Under the pieces are notes generated by a model, which searched no databases, was not told the origin of the DNA, and worked only from the letters and a program-made list of their open reading frames with translations. From an uncultured Nitrospira sp. (GTDB taxonomy: Bacteria > Nitrospirota > Nitrospiria > Nitrospirales > Nitrospiraceae), in assembly GCA_946479785.1 (NCBI GenBank), contig CAMLHQ010000002.1, forward strand, positions 1 through 64,000: DNA of 64,000 nucleotides, in the 5' to 3' direction. Both the position numbers and the translations under genes were made by a program. Of the stretch, positions 56,173 through 64,000 are shown piece after piece (the stretch's first letter is position 1; the number at the start of each line of letters is the position of its first letter).

Positions 56173-57119
56173 GACGGGATCGTCAGAGATGATTCGTGCG
56201 CGGTCAGCACATCGACTAAAATCTCAATCATCGCGGGAGAATCATTGAGCATGGCGATTCGCTCCAACTGCATACCTCGGCTCACCGCCAGCTGCTTCAG
56301 CTCAATATCGATATCGTAGAGCGTTTCGACATGGTCGCAAAGAAACCCGATCGGCGCGACAAGGACCTGGCGACGACCTGCCAGGCTCAACTCTCCAATG
56401 GCCGACTCCACGGTCGGTCCCAGCCACTGTTCGCCGGACCGTCCCTGGCTCTGATAGGCGAATCTGGTCGGCTGACTCCCGAGCAGCACCGTCACGGCCT
56501 CAACCGTGCCCTTGACTTCGTCCGGGTAAGGATCTTTCATCGCGACGATTCGTTCCGGCAGACTGTGCGCCGTGAAAAGCACCGGAACGCTCTGACGCAC
56601 CGCAGCAGGGAATTTCAAGAGTCCCTGCCGAACATTCTCGATTATCGCCGCGATCAGTTTCGGATGCCGGTTCCACGCTCCGATATAACTCACGGGACAA
56701 TGGCTGTTCAGAGCCGCCTGCGCCTCTTCCACCTTTTTTCGATAAGCCCCTGTACTCAGAGACGATTGCTGCGGGGCCATGCAAAAGCCGATGACATGCT
56801 CCGGCTCGTCTCGAAGTAACTCTGCATAGGCCTCCTTGATAAAAGGATGCCAATGCCGCAAGCCGACATAGACGCGATAGCGTTCACGGCCTGACTCGTT
56901 CAAACGCGCTTCCAGTTTCTTGGCGACGTCTTTGGTGATGCCGACTGCCGGAGATTTCCCGCCGGTTGCCCGATAACGTTCGCGAATCTCCGCAACGAGT
57001 TCCGGAGGCGTCGGTCGTCCGCCGCGCACGTCGAGCAGAAACGGTTCGACATTGTCGAGACAGTCAGGACCTCCCATAGCCATGAGCAAGACCGCTATGG
57101 GTTTCTGTATGTGGGACAT
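56169..57119 (-). CDS. hemH: Ferrochelatase
   Basis: The enzyme inserts ferrous iron into protoporphyrin IX. The 316-residue product has AVLLMAMGGPDCLDNVEPFL, the catalytic His in VLFTAHSLPERIV and GFLCDHVETLYDIDIE with the conserved Glu/Asp. It sits between hemE and hemG, with an 18-bp gap to hemE. Confidence 0.95.
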   Translation of the reverse strand: MSHIQKPIAVLLMAMGGPDCLDNVEPFLLDVRGGRPTPPELVAEIRERYRATGGKSPAVGITKDVAKKLEARLNESGRERYRVYVGLRHWHPFIKEAYAELLRDEPEHVIGFCMAPQQSSLSTGAYRKKVEEAQAALNSHCPVSYIGAWNRHPKLIAAIIENVRQGLLKFPAAVRQSVPVLFTAHSLPERIVAMKDPYPDEVKGTVEAVTVLLGSQPTRFAYQSQGRSGEQWLGPTVESAIGELSLAGRRQVLVAPIGFLCDHVETLYDIDIELKQLAVSRGMQLERIAMLNDSPAMIEILVDVLTAHESSLTIPS

Positions 57120-57136
57120 GGCAATGGTGGCTGCTT

Positions 57137-58162
57137 CTACCGCTGGCTGAGTTTATGTATCATGTTGATCGCCGCCTCAACATGTTCGACAGGAGTTGTC
57201 GGCAGGATGCCATGGCCCAGATTGAAGATGTGTCCATTGCGATTACCGGCACGACGCAAAATATCCTCCACTCGGCGTTCGATTTCATGGAGCGGAGCAT
57301 AGAGAGCGACCGGGTCGAGGTTCCCCTGCACGGCGCGATCATAGCCGATCATTGTCCAGGCCTCATCAAGATGAATCCGCCAATCAACGCCGATCACATC
57401 CCCACCCGCCTCGCGCATCTGCCGCAATATGGCTGTTGTCCCCGTGCCAAAATGAATCGAGGGCACGCCTTCCCGCTTGAGTCCCTCAAAGATCAGCTGC
57501 ACGTGAGGCTTCACATATTCGGCATAGTCGCCGGCCGAAAGACAACCGACCCAGCTGTCGAAGAGTTGGACGGCCTGCGCGCCTGCACGGATCTGCCGGC
57601 GGAGATAGCCGGTCACGACGCGAGCCAACTTATCCATCAGTTTGTGCCAGACGTCAGGCTCGCGATACATCATCGATTTCGTCAACACATAATTGCGTGA
57701 CCCGCCGCCTTCGATCGCATAGCTGGCCAACGTAAACGGCGCGCCGGCAAATCCAATCAACGGTACACGGCCGTTCAAAGCCTTACGCGTTTGCCGAATC
57801 GCCTCAGCCACGTACTCCAATTCAGTCCCATCGATGGCTTTGAGGCGTTCGACATCGGCCCGCTCGCGCACCGGATTGTGAATCACAGGTCCTTCCCCTT
57901 CCGAAAACTCGAGATTCAATCCCATGGCCTCAAGCGGCAGGAGAATGTCGGCGAAGATGATGGCGGCATCGAGCGGGAAACGGTCAATCGGTTGAAGTGT
58001 AACTTGCGCGGCCAGTTCGGGTGTCTTGCACAGAGCCAACATCGAGTGTCTTGCGCGTAAGGAACGATACTGGGCCATGTAGCGTCCGGCCTGGCGCATG
58101 AACCAAACGGGTGTACAATCGACCGGCTCGCGGCGACAGGCTTTCAGGAAGCGATCGTTCAT
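57137..58162 (-). CDS. hemE: Uroporphyrinogen decarboxylase
   Basis: This enzyme decarboxylates uroporphyrinogen III to coproporphyrinogen III. The 341-residue product has PVWFMRQAGRYMAQYRSLRA, where RQAGRY is the signature, DIILPLEAMGLNLEF-like early motif, and GGSRNYVLTKSMMYREPDVW. It is the first gene of the haem run hemE-hemH-hemG. Confidence 0.96.
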   Translation of the reverse strand: MNDRFLKACRREPVDCTPVWFMRQAGRYMAQYRSLRARHSMLALCKTPELAAQVTLQPIDRFPLDAAIIFADILLPLEAMGLNLEFSEGEGPVIHNPVRERADVERLKAIDGTELEYVAEAIRQTRKALNGRVPLIGFAGAPFTLASYAIEGGGSRNYVLTKSMMYREPDVWHKLMDKLARVVTGYLRRQIRAGAQAVQLFDSWVGCLSAGDYAEYVKPHVQLIFEGLKREGVPSIHFGTGTTAILRQMREAGGDVIGVDWRIHLDEAWTMIGYDRAVQGNLDPVALYAPLHEIERRVEDILRRAGNRNGHIFNLGHGILPTTPVEHVEAAINMIHKLSQR

Positions 58163-58472
58163 AGGGTTGGCATTCTAGGGGTGGCTCAGGGGGGGTGTCA
58201 AACGAAGTCGGGTTGCTGAGGCTCAGCTAAGTGCGCGATTCCATTCCATGTAGACAGCCTCCCGCGATCCGCTACAATTAATAAGGGTACCATTTGGAGT
58301 GGTTTGTATGTATAATGTGCTCCCGTCGTTCAGGGCTCATGACGATGTTTTCGGATGAAGCCCTGGATCGTGCAACCTGCCTCGAGAACCACCCGTAAGT
58401 GCCGAGGCTTACTGAGATCCATAGAACTGTGTGTGCCTGGCCGCTGCGCTGGCCCTAACTGGAGGTATACGA
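58163..58472. other. 310-bp divergent intergenic region
   Basis: The region lies between hemE (minus) and the desaturase (plus). A possible plus-strand promoter is listed separately. Small frames are shadows or lack support. Confidence 0.5.
58251..58278 (+). promoter_or_regulatory. Possible promoter for the desaturase gene
   Basis: TAGACA (58251) and TACAAT (58273) are 16 bp apart, close to the sigma-70 pattern. A second -10-like TATAAT at 58311 has no matched -35. The long leader to the ATG at 58473 is unexplained. Confidence 0.3.
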
Positions 58473-59462
58473 ATGTCCGACGTGCGAATACTTTATCCGA
58501 CCAAGGCTCAAGACCTCTGGTTTACCTTTTTGCGGTGGTTCGATTCTTGGGCCGGACTCGAATACATGAAAACGGACGGCGTCCCCAAGATGGACTGGTT
58601 CCGTTGTATTCCCATTATTGCCGTTCACGCCATGTGCTTGGGTGTCATCTGGGTCGGCATCAGCTGGATCGCCGTCGCCGTCGCCATCGCGTTTTATTTC
58701 GTCCGGATGTTCGCCATCACCGGATGGTATCACCGGTACTTCTCTCATCGAACGTTTAAGACGACCCGCGCATGCCAATTGGCCTTCGCCATCCTGGGCG
58801 GGGCCTGCGCCCAGCGCGGCCCGCTCTGGTGGGCCGGCCATCATCGCCATCACCATATTGCATCCGACACAAAGGACGATGTGCATTCACCGGCGCAGGG
58901 TGGATTCCTCTGGTCGCATATCGGATGGTTTACGTCGCAGACGCACTTTGCACCCCGTTTGAAAAGCATCACCGATTTCGCCAAGTATCCCGAGCTCCGG
59001 TTTCTGGACCGATTCGATATTCTCGTACCTACGATCACGGGGTTTGCGATGTTCGGCTTAGGAAAGCTGCTAGAAGCCTATGCGCCGGAACTCGGCACGA
59101 GCGGTCCGCAGATGTTGATCTGGGGGTTCTTTATTTCCACCGTCGCGCTCATTCACGGCACCTGCACGATCAACTCGCTCTCGCACGTCTACGGTTCGCA
59201 GCGCTATGACACCGGCGACGATAGCCGCAACAACTTCATCCTTGCGCTGATCACCATGGGAGAAGGCTGGCACAACAACCACCATTTCTATCCGGCTTCA
59301 ACGAGGCAGGGGTTCTATTGGTGGGAAATCGATATGACCTACTATTGCCTCAAAGCCATGGAATGGCTGGGCCTCGTATGGGACATCAAGGATGTGCCCG
59401 TCTACGTGCGCGAGCAGAAAAACAAGCACGAAACGATCGCCGTACAGCTCACCGCGGGCTGA
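58473..59462 (+). CDS. Fatty-acid (acyl-CoA delta-9 type) desaturase
   Basis: The enzyme puts a double bond in acyl chains. The 329-residue membrane protein has the three His boxes HRYFSH, HHRHHH (in WWAGHHRHHHIASD) and HNNHH (in GEGWHNNHHFYPAS), with four or more hydrophobic helices. GGAGG 7 nt before the ATG at 58473 fixes the start. Electrons would come from a partner not in the window. Confidence 0.94.
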   Translation: MSDVRILYPTKAQDLWFTFLRWFDSWAGLEYMKTDGVPKMDWFRCIPIIAVHAMCLGVIWVGISWIAVAVAIAFYFVRMFAITGWYHRYFSHRTFKTTRACQLAFAILGGACAQRGPLWWAGHHRHHHIASDTKDDVHSPAQGGFLWSHIGWFTSQTHFAPRLKSITDFAKYPELRFLDRFDILVPTITGFAMFGLGKLLEAYAPELGTSGPQMLIWGFFISTVALIHGTCTINSLSHVYGSQRYDTGDDSRNNFILALITMGEGWHNNHHFYPASTRQGFYWWEIDMTYYCLKAMEWLGLVWDIKDVPVYVREQKNKHETIAVQLTAG

Positions 59463-59481
59463 GATACGGTCAAGGCTCTCA

Positions 59482-59949
59482 TCAGATCCAATCGGAGTCC
59501 TCGCGCTTCGGTCGCTCCGCTGCGCTTCCAGCCAAAGATTCGCGAATCAGCCGGCTTTGCTCGTCGATCGTACCCTGCTCTGCTTCCGGCACGATCCAGG
59601 CCTCGTCAGGTTTGAGTTCAAACCGATAATGGTTCGAACGGTCAGAAAACCATTCCACGTAGGGATGCGGCACGAGATTGGGATGCGGATCGAATGAAAT
59701 CAGGTTGACCGTTCCGACCTGCGGATTCTCCATATCGCCGATCACCTGAGCAGCCATCTCATCATCTTCAAAACTTCCATTGCGGAATTGGATCACGTGG
59801 CCGGCGATGTCGTCCTTGAAGTTGCCTTTCAGATAGAGAACGACCGGACCGATGGCGGCGAAGACGATGCGCCCCACGACCGTTCCTGCGATTCGGTTGT
59901 CGAGAAATCCCTCTTGTACCCAGCGGCCATTGGCGAATTTTTGAGCCAT
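59482..59949 (-). CDS. Conserved hypothetical protein
   Basis: The 155-residue product has strand-rich parts (GTVVGRIVFAAIGPVVLYLK, KDDIAGHVIQFRNGSFEDDE) and a charged C-terminus. I do not recognise the family. GGAG lies before the ATG at 59949, which falls 16 bp after the EamA stop, so both may be cotranscribed. Confidence 0.7.
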   Translation of the reverse strand: MAQKFANGRWVQEGFLDNRIAGTVVGRIVFAAIGPVVLYLKGNFKDDIAGHVIQFRNGSFEDDEMAAQVIGDMENPQVGTVNLISFDPHPNLVPHPYVEWFSDRSNHYRFELKPDEAWIVPEAEQGTIDEQSRLIRESLAGSAAERPKREDSDWI

Positions 59950-59965
59950 CGCACTCCGTCTTTGG

Positions 59966-60829
59966 TCACACCGGCTCGGTTGCACCTGCTACCGGCTGTT
60001 TCGGAGCCGACACAGACGCCCCGATAAGCACTGCCGTCAAAATCAGGCCGCTTCCAATCCAACCCTGGAGATCCAGCGTCTCACCCAGAAAATACCATGA
60101 GAGCCAGGCCGCGTAGGCCGGCTCCGAGGCAAAAACCAACGCGACTTGCTGGGCCGGAACCAACTGCTGCGCCCACATCTGCACGGCGAAAGCACCGGTG
60201 GCTAATCCACCGGTCACGACAAGGCCAATCAACAACACCGTTGTCGGCATAAAAGCCTGCGCTGGGGCCTGTTCCCACCCCATCATCGGCAGGAAGAGCA
60301 GCGTCACAGCGGTCATCTGCCACAGCAGCAGCGAAGGCGCATCGAACTGACGGGTAAACCGTTCGAGACAGACGATATGCCCTGCGAACGCCGCCGCACA
60401 ACCGATGGTCATTAGATCGCCGAGATTGATGGTCGCACTGGGTTTGACGAGGAGCCACAGACCGGCCATGGCAATCGTCGTGGCTACGATCACGCGGCGG
60501 TCGAACCGCCGCAGCATGAGCGGCACAATGATCACGTACAGGGCGGTCAGAAACGCGCTGTTCGAAGCACTGGTGTAGCGCAAGCCGACCGTTTGAAGGA
60601 CGTACCCGAAGAACAGGAAGACCGTGGCGATGCCGCTGGCATACAAGACGTCCGGTTCTCGCCGAAGGCGATGACGCACAAACCAAAACCAGACGGCGAC
60701 CAAGAAGGTGCCCAAAAAAAATCGAAGACACAGAAACGACAGCGGCGGCATCTGTTCCAGCGCCGCCTTCGTTGCGGGAAACGTGGCACCCCAGATGAAG
60801 GTGGTAAGCAGTAGTGCAAGTCGAGGCAT
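59966..60829 (-). CDS. EamA/DMT-family transporter
   Basis: The 287-residue product has about ten hydrophobic helices and the two EamA halves (LLTTFIWGATFPATKAAL near the start; SEPAYAAWLSWYFLGETLDL in the second). The substrate is unknown. The ATG at 60829 is chosen over a TTG at 60832. Confidence 0.9.
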   Translation of the reverse strand: MPRLALLLTTFIWGATFPATKAALEQMPPLSFLCLRFFLGTFLVAVWFWFVRHRLRREPDVLYASGIATVFLFFGYVLQTVGLRYTSASNSAFLTALYVIIVPLMLRRFDRRVIVATTIAMAGLWLLVKPSATINLGDLMTIGCAAAFAGHIVCLERFTRQFDAPSLLLWQMTAVTLLFLPMMGWEQAPAQAFMPTTVLLIGLVVTGGLATGAFAVQMWAQQLVPAQQVALVFASEPAYAAWLSWYFLGETLDLQGWIGSGLILTAVLIGASVSAPKQPVAGATEPV

Positions 60830-60906
60830 CAACAGGGTCAGGGATGAAGACTCAGTGCGATGACTGAGGTATCACGACGAGCACGTCCGTACTCTCCTTG
60901 AATCAA

Positions 60907-61110
60907 CTATGGCTTGCAGAGGGGGCAGCGCCGAAGATCGGTCGGTCCCGCCTGCTCCATGGCCGCCAGCGCGCGTTCTTTATCCGGATAGTCGTACCAG
61001 CCGCCCTGCCAATAGTCGGTAGATGTTTGCGATGAGGGTACTTCCGAGCAACGGTCTTTGTGCAACGTCACCCGGTCGATCGAATGGGCGACGTGAATCC
61101 AGTAAATCAT
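60907..61110 (-). CDS. Small protein with C-terminal CPLC motif
   Basis: The 67-residue product contains WYDYPDKERALAAMEQAG and ends RRCPLCKP; with an earlier Cys (HKDRCSEV) it might bind a metal. No signal peptide is present. It lies 34 bp after another small gene in the same direction. Confidence 0.62.
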   Translation of the reverse strand: MIYWIHVAHSIDRVTLHKDRCSEVPSSQTSTDYWQGGWYDYPDKERALAAMEQAGPTDLRRCPLCKP

Positions 61111-61144
61111 TGATGTGTCGTAAGGGGTGAGACGCCTTACGTCT

Positions 61145-61321
61145 TCAAGGAAGGAGTTGCCATTCGTCCTTTTCGATGAACACCTTGACGCCAGTTTCCA
61201 ATTTTTTGACGTCGTCTTTTTCGAACAGCCGAAAATACCGCTCGATCCGATCATCGTCATCGATCCGCTCTTCCTGCATCATGCCAGTGTGACCTTTGTA
61301 CCGTCGAATCAGCACCGCCAT
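61145..61321 (-). CDS. Small acidic protein, 58 residues
   Basis: Reading the minus strand gives MAVLIRRYKGHTGMMQEERI and RIERYFRLFEKDDVKKLETG, a mix of charges without cysteine or membrane helix. AGAGGAGG before the ATG at 61321 is a strong ribosome site and the main support. The function is unknown. Confidence 0.68.
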   Translation of the reverse strand: MAVLIRRYKGHTGMMQEERIDDDDRIERYFRLFEKDDVKKLETGVKVFIEKDEWQLLP

Positions 61322-61450
61322 CGAACATCCTCCTCTTCCAGTAATCCCCTAGTCTTCGAACCAGGCAGGTGTGGTACAATAAGGCAAAAGTTAACAGATG
61401 GTCAAGGGCGCGTTGTCACGCAGACCATCGATCATGGCAGGAGACTGACG

Positions 61451-61780
61451 ATGCCACTTTACGAATACCGGTGCGGGCGTTGCGAGAAGCAGTTCGATGT
61501 CACGCAGTCGGTCCATACCAGAGCTGAAGATACTGTCTGTCCATTCTGCCAAGCCCAAGAAGCCACGCGTCTTCTGTCATCCTTCGTCTCGACCGTGAAA
61601 GGCGATCACAAACCCGGCTTCAAGGAAATGAACGCGTATAACATGTTGAACAAGCGTGCCGACAGCTTTTCCAAACTCCCGCCGTTGTTCGGCGCTCGCA
61701 GCGCGCCTCCGCCCATCGAGGATGTCTTCACGGGTTCTGAGTCTCAGCCCAAGAATCCTCCAGACAAGACGGGAAACTGA
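61451..61780 (+). CDS. FmdB-type zinc-ribbon protein
   Basis: The 109-residue product has the FmdB zinc ribbon at the N-terminus (MPLYEYRCGRCEKQFDVTQS, then TVCPFC), and a polar tail. The family acts in regulation or assembly, role unclear. It is followed by the phosphate-binding-type gene in the same direction 11 bp on. Confidence 0.85.
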   Translation: MPLYEYRCGRCEKQFDVTQSVHTRAEDTVCPFCQAQEATRLLSSFVSTVKGDHKPGFKEMNAYNMLNKRADSFSKLPPLFGARSAPPPIEDVFTGSESQPKNPPDKTGN

Positions 61781-61791
61781 TTTGTAGTCGC

Positions 61792-62685
61792 ATGGACTCC
61801 TTGAACCGTTCGTCTCGCCTCCAGGCTGTAACTCGAATCCACAGGTCAGGATATGGCATTTCCCTGCATCATGCCTTTCTGCTGTTTGCGAGCCTGAGCC
61901 TGGCCGCAGGTGCGGCCGTTCCATCGTTCGTCCTGGCCGAAGCATCCGGCAATCTCATTGTGACCGGCAATGGTCCAGAACTGACCACGATTGAATCCCT
62001 GGCCCGAGCCTTTGAGAAGGCGAACCCGCGCGCCTACGTCGATGTGGTCTGGGATGATCATTCCAAGCCGGTCGAGATGGTTAAAGCCGGTGAAGCCCAT
62101 CTCGCCGTGACCGGAGCCGAAGAAGCCGGACTGGCTTCCACCCAAATCGCCTGGGACGGCATCGGGATTCTCGTCAACCTGTCGAACTTTACCAAAGAGG
62201 TGACCAAGCAACAGGTGGCCGACATCTTCTCCGGAAAAGTGAAAGAATGGTCCGATTTGGGCGGCCCGGAAACAAAGATTCTCCTGATCGATCGGCCGAA
62301 AAACCAGAACATCCGCGAGGCGTTCGAGCGCCAGCTCGGCATCGACGGCAAGATTCCCACGAATGCGAAAGTCATCGCCAAGGACGACAAAGTCATCAAG
62401 ACGGTCGTCGGCACACTGCCGCCGCTTTCCGCTGTCGCCTACATTTCACTGAGCCAGGGGTTGGCCGTGGTGACCAGCGGCGTGGCTGTCAGATTACTCC
62501 CTGTGGACAAGGTGGAACCGGAAGTGCCGACCGTGAAAGATGGACGTTATCCGCTGCGGCGGCCGGTCCTGCTGCTGGCAAAGAAGGACCCGAACCCGTT
62601 GGCGGACGCCTTCGGGCAATTCGCCCAATCTCCCGCGGGGCGGCAGATCATCGCCGAAACGTATATCCCGTTCGAGAAGAAATAA
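61792..62685 (+). CDS. PstS-like substrate-binding protein
   Basis: The 297-residue product has a signal peptide (AFLLFASLSLAAGAAVPSFV) and a periplasmic binding fold of the phosphate-binding type (LIVTGNGPELTTIESLARAF, KQQVADIFSGKVKEWSDLGG, LPPLSAVAYISLSQGLAV). The Gly/Ser-rich phosphate loop of PstS is not sharp, so the ligand is uncertain. There is no transporter nearby. Confidence 0.82.
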   Translation: MDSLNRSSRLQAVTRIHRSGYGISLHHAFLLFASLSLAAGAAVPSFVLAEASGNLIVTGNGPELTTIESLARAFEKANPRAYVDVVWDDHSKPVEMVKAGEAHLAVTGAEEAGLASTQIAWDGIGILVNLSNFTKEVTKQQVADIFSGKVKEWSDLGGPETKILLIDRPKNQNIREAFERQLGIDGKIPTNAKVIAKDDKVIKTVVGTLPPLSAVAYISLSQGLAVVTSGVAVRLLPVDKVEPEVPTVKDGRYPLRRPVLLLAKKDPNPLADAFGQFAQSPAGRQIIAETYIPFEKK

Positions 62686-62713
62686 TGTGGCCTCATCGAT
62701 GAAGGAGGATGTT

Positions 62714-63193
62714 ATGCAGACCCGGCAACTATCATTCCGTTTCATCATGTCTTGCATCGTGGGGCTGGCTGGACTGTGGATGGTACCGGTCCCGGCGTCC
62801 GGTGCAGAAGAGTCAAGCGACAAAGGTGCAGTCGTCGAAGGAGCCGGCTTCACGCTCTACGATATGGAATCCATCAAGGGATTCGACGAAAAGAAAATTG
62901 AGGGTGACCCGATCTGCGACCGGTCGAAGCGTCCGAAGATTCATAAAGTTGAACCGGACGAAGCCAAACCCGGCCAAAAGGTGACCATCAAGGGTGAAAA
63001 TTTTGGAACCAAAGAGTGTTTTCACGGCGTGGCCTTCAGCGCGGCGGGCCCCGCCAAGATTGACTACAAATTCGTCAGCGACACCACCATCGAAGCGACG
63101 GTTCCTGATGTGAAGGCGGGCATGTCCTTCATCGACGTCGTCGCTGGCGGTGGCAACGCGCGGTCCAAAGGATTCTTGGTGCAGGCCAAATAG
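62714..63193 (+). CDS. Secreted IPT/TIG-domain protein
   Basis: The 159-residue product has a signal peptide (IMSCIVGLAGLWMVPVPASG) and an IPT/TIG Ig-like domain (IHKVEPDEAKPGQKVTIKGE, KFVSDTTIEATVPDVKAGMS). It is probably exported and binds partners. GGAGG before the ATG at 62714 is strong. It follows the PstS-like gene by 28 bp in the same direction, so the two may act together. Confidence 0.85.
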   Translation: MQTRQLSFRFIMSCIVGLAGLWMVPVPASGAEESSDKGAVVEGAGFTLYDMESIKGFDEKKIEGDPICDRSKRPKIHKVEPDEAKPGQKVTIKGENFGTKECFHGVAFSAAGPAKIDYKFVSDTTIEATVPDVKAGMSFIDVVAGGGNARSKGFLVQAK

Positions 63194-63202
63194 ATTTTCT
63201 TA

Positions 63203-63238
63203 GGCAGAAACGGGAGATGCGAGCCCCCCGTTTCTGCC
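63203..63238 (+). terminator. Hairpin after the IPT/TIG gene
   Basis: A perfect 12-bp stem (GGCAGAAACGGG with CCCGTTTCTGCC) lies 9 bp after the stop. The following stretch is C/T-rich with no clean T tract, so termination is likely but of mixed type. Confidence 0.6.
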
Positions 63239-63396
63239 CCTTCTCAAGTCCTCAACAGCATCGTCCAGCCTCCCTGCAGACCTTCCTTCTGTCGTTCGCT
63301 CCCTCGACATTCCTCTTGATCTTATGCTAGCTTACGCGCTCCTTTTCGCCGGTTTGTTCGGAGCAGTGCGTGGTTGTATTGGAGCACCAGAGGGAG

Positions 63397-64000
63397 ATGT
63401 TTAAGAAAATCCTTGTGGCCAATCGCGGAGAGATCGCCATGCGAATCATCCGCGCTTGCCGCGAGCTGAATATCGCTACGGCCGCTATCTACTCCGAAGC
63501 CGATTCGACCGGGATTTACGTCAAAAAAGCCGACGAAGCCTACGCCGTCGGGCCTGGCCCCGTGAAGGGATTCCTCGACAAGCGGCAGATTGTCGATCTG
63601 GCTCTCCGAATCGGCGCCGACGCAATTCATCCCGGCTATGGTTTTCTTTCTGAAAACGCCGAGTTCGCCGAATTATGCCAAGAGGCCGGTATTACGTTTA
63701 TCGGACCCTCGCCAGGCGCTATCACATTGATGGGCAGCAAGGTAATGGCTCGCGAACTGGCTCGGTCAATCGGTGTCCCAATTGTTCCCGGAACAGAAGG
63801 AGGGGTCAGCGACGTCAAGGAAGCTCTCGCCTTTGCGAAGAAATCCGGCTATCCCGTCATCATCAAAGCGAGCGCGGGCGGCGGCGGTCGAGGACTCCGG
63901 GTCGTGCGCTCCGATTCGGAGCTTCGCGAGAACATGGAAGTGGCCTCGCGGGAAGCGCAAGCCGCGTTCGGCGACGGGAGCGTCTTCATCGAGAAATATA
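63397..64000 (+). CDS. Biotin carboxylase (AccC/pyruvate carboxylase A type), 3' cut
   Basis: The visible 201 residues open with MFKKILVANRGEIAMRIIRA and have IHPGYGFLSENAEFAELCQE, PSPGAITLMGSKVMARELAR and the ATP-grasp Gly-rich loop IIKASAGGGGRGLRVVRSD. They match the biotin carboxylase subunit of acetyl-CoA carboxylase or of a two-subunit pyruvate/2-oxoglutarate carboxylase. Which carboxylase it serves depends on the missing part and the next gene. The ATG at 63397 follows AGGGAG. Confidence 0.93.
   Translation, partial: MFKKILVANRGEIAMRIIRACRELNIATAAIYSEADSTGIYVKKADEAYAVGPGPVKGFLDKRQIVDLALRIGADAIHPGYGFLSENAEFAELCQEAGITFIGPSPGAITLMGSKVMARELARSIGVPIVPGTEGGVSDVKEALAFAKKSGYPVIIKASAGGGGRGLRVVRSDSELRENMEVASREAQAAFGDGSVFIEKY

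Noticed and set aside
58311..58316. TATAAT upstream of the desaturase
   Set aside because: No -35 at a workable distance and no TGn extension, so kept only as a remark.

Overview
The window looks like a chromosomal segment of a Nitrospira-type bacterium (phylum Nitrospirota). That placement is inferred, not proven. The pointers are a Na+/H+ N-type ATPase operon, a dense set of one- and two-component regulators, a haem module hemE-hemH-hemG, a PII-like protein, many small lipoproteins and c-type cytochrome or Fe-S genes, and a moderately high G+C content. There is no rRNA, prophage, insertion sequence or CRISPR array. Two tRNA genes are present: Pro(CGG) and Ala(CGC).

Layout. 1-6.1 kb: a minus-strand N-ATPase operon, read atpD-C-Q-B-E-F-A-G, with atpG cut by the left edge and no atpR. 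6.2-8.7 kb: alpha-glucan phosphorylase. 9-13.2 kb: an RNase H-fold exonuclease, a four-PAS hybrid histidine kinase and a PRC-barrel protein. 13.5-26 kb: an accessory stretch of mostly secreted proteins and lipoproteins, a GNAT enzyme, a formyltransferase/beta-propeller fusion, a solute-binding lipoprotein and an SPFH lipoprotein. 26.2-30.1 kb: a cytochrome c with a tiny membrane partner, queC, a DksA-like protein, an rpoS-like sigma factor with apt, and acylphosphatase. 30.2-31.8 kb: a duplicated structured non-coding repeat, tRNA-Pro and alanine dehydrogenase.

31.9-33.4 kb: a compact four-gene Fe-S/zinc-type cluster. 33.5-41.3 kb: a DUF4382 lipoprotein, a squalene/phytoene synthase with an apparently non-canonical start, a cupredoxin, htpX, a glutathione peroxidase and an MFS transporter. 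41.5-46.2 kb: yqeY, then a four-gene phosphorelay cluster (REC, REC-GGDEF, HK-REC-REC, Hpt) and a PII-like protein. 46.3-52.7 kb: tRNA-Ala, purN-purM, ntrX-ntrY and a DUF1844 gene. 52.8-58.2 kb: mazG and the haem genes. 58.5-64 kb: a fatty-acid desaturase, an EamA transporter, small proteins, an FmdB zinc-ribbon protein, a phosphate-binding-type protein, an IPT/TIG protein and the start of a biotin carboxylase cut by the right edge.

Several modules are tightly coupled by 1-11 bp overlaps: the ATPase genes, purM-purN, hemH-hemG, kinase-Hpt, the small membrane protein with cytochrome c, and the Fe-S cluster. The most unusual signals are the missing atpR together with an altered c-subunit ion site, the direct repeat beside tRNA-Pro, an ACG-type start for the squalene/phytoene synthase, phased TTTTAC boxes in a 45-bp tandem repeat, two perfect palindromes in intergenic DNA, and the formyltransferase/propeller fusion.
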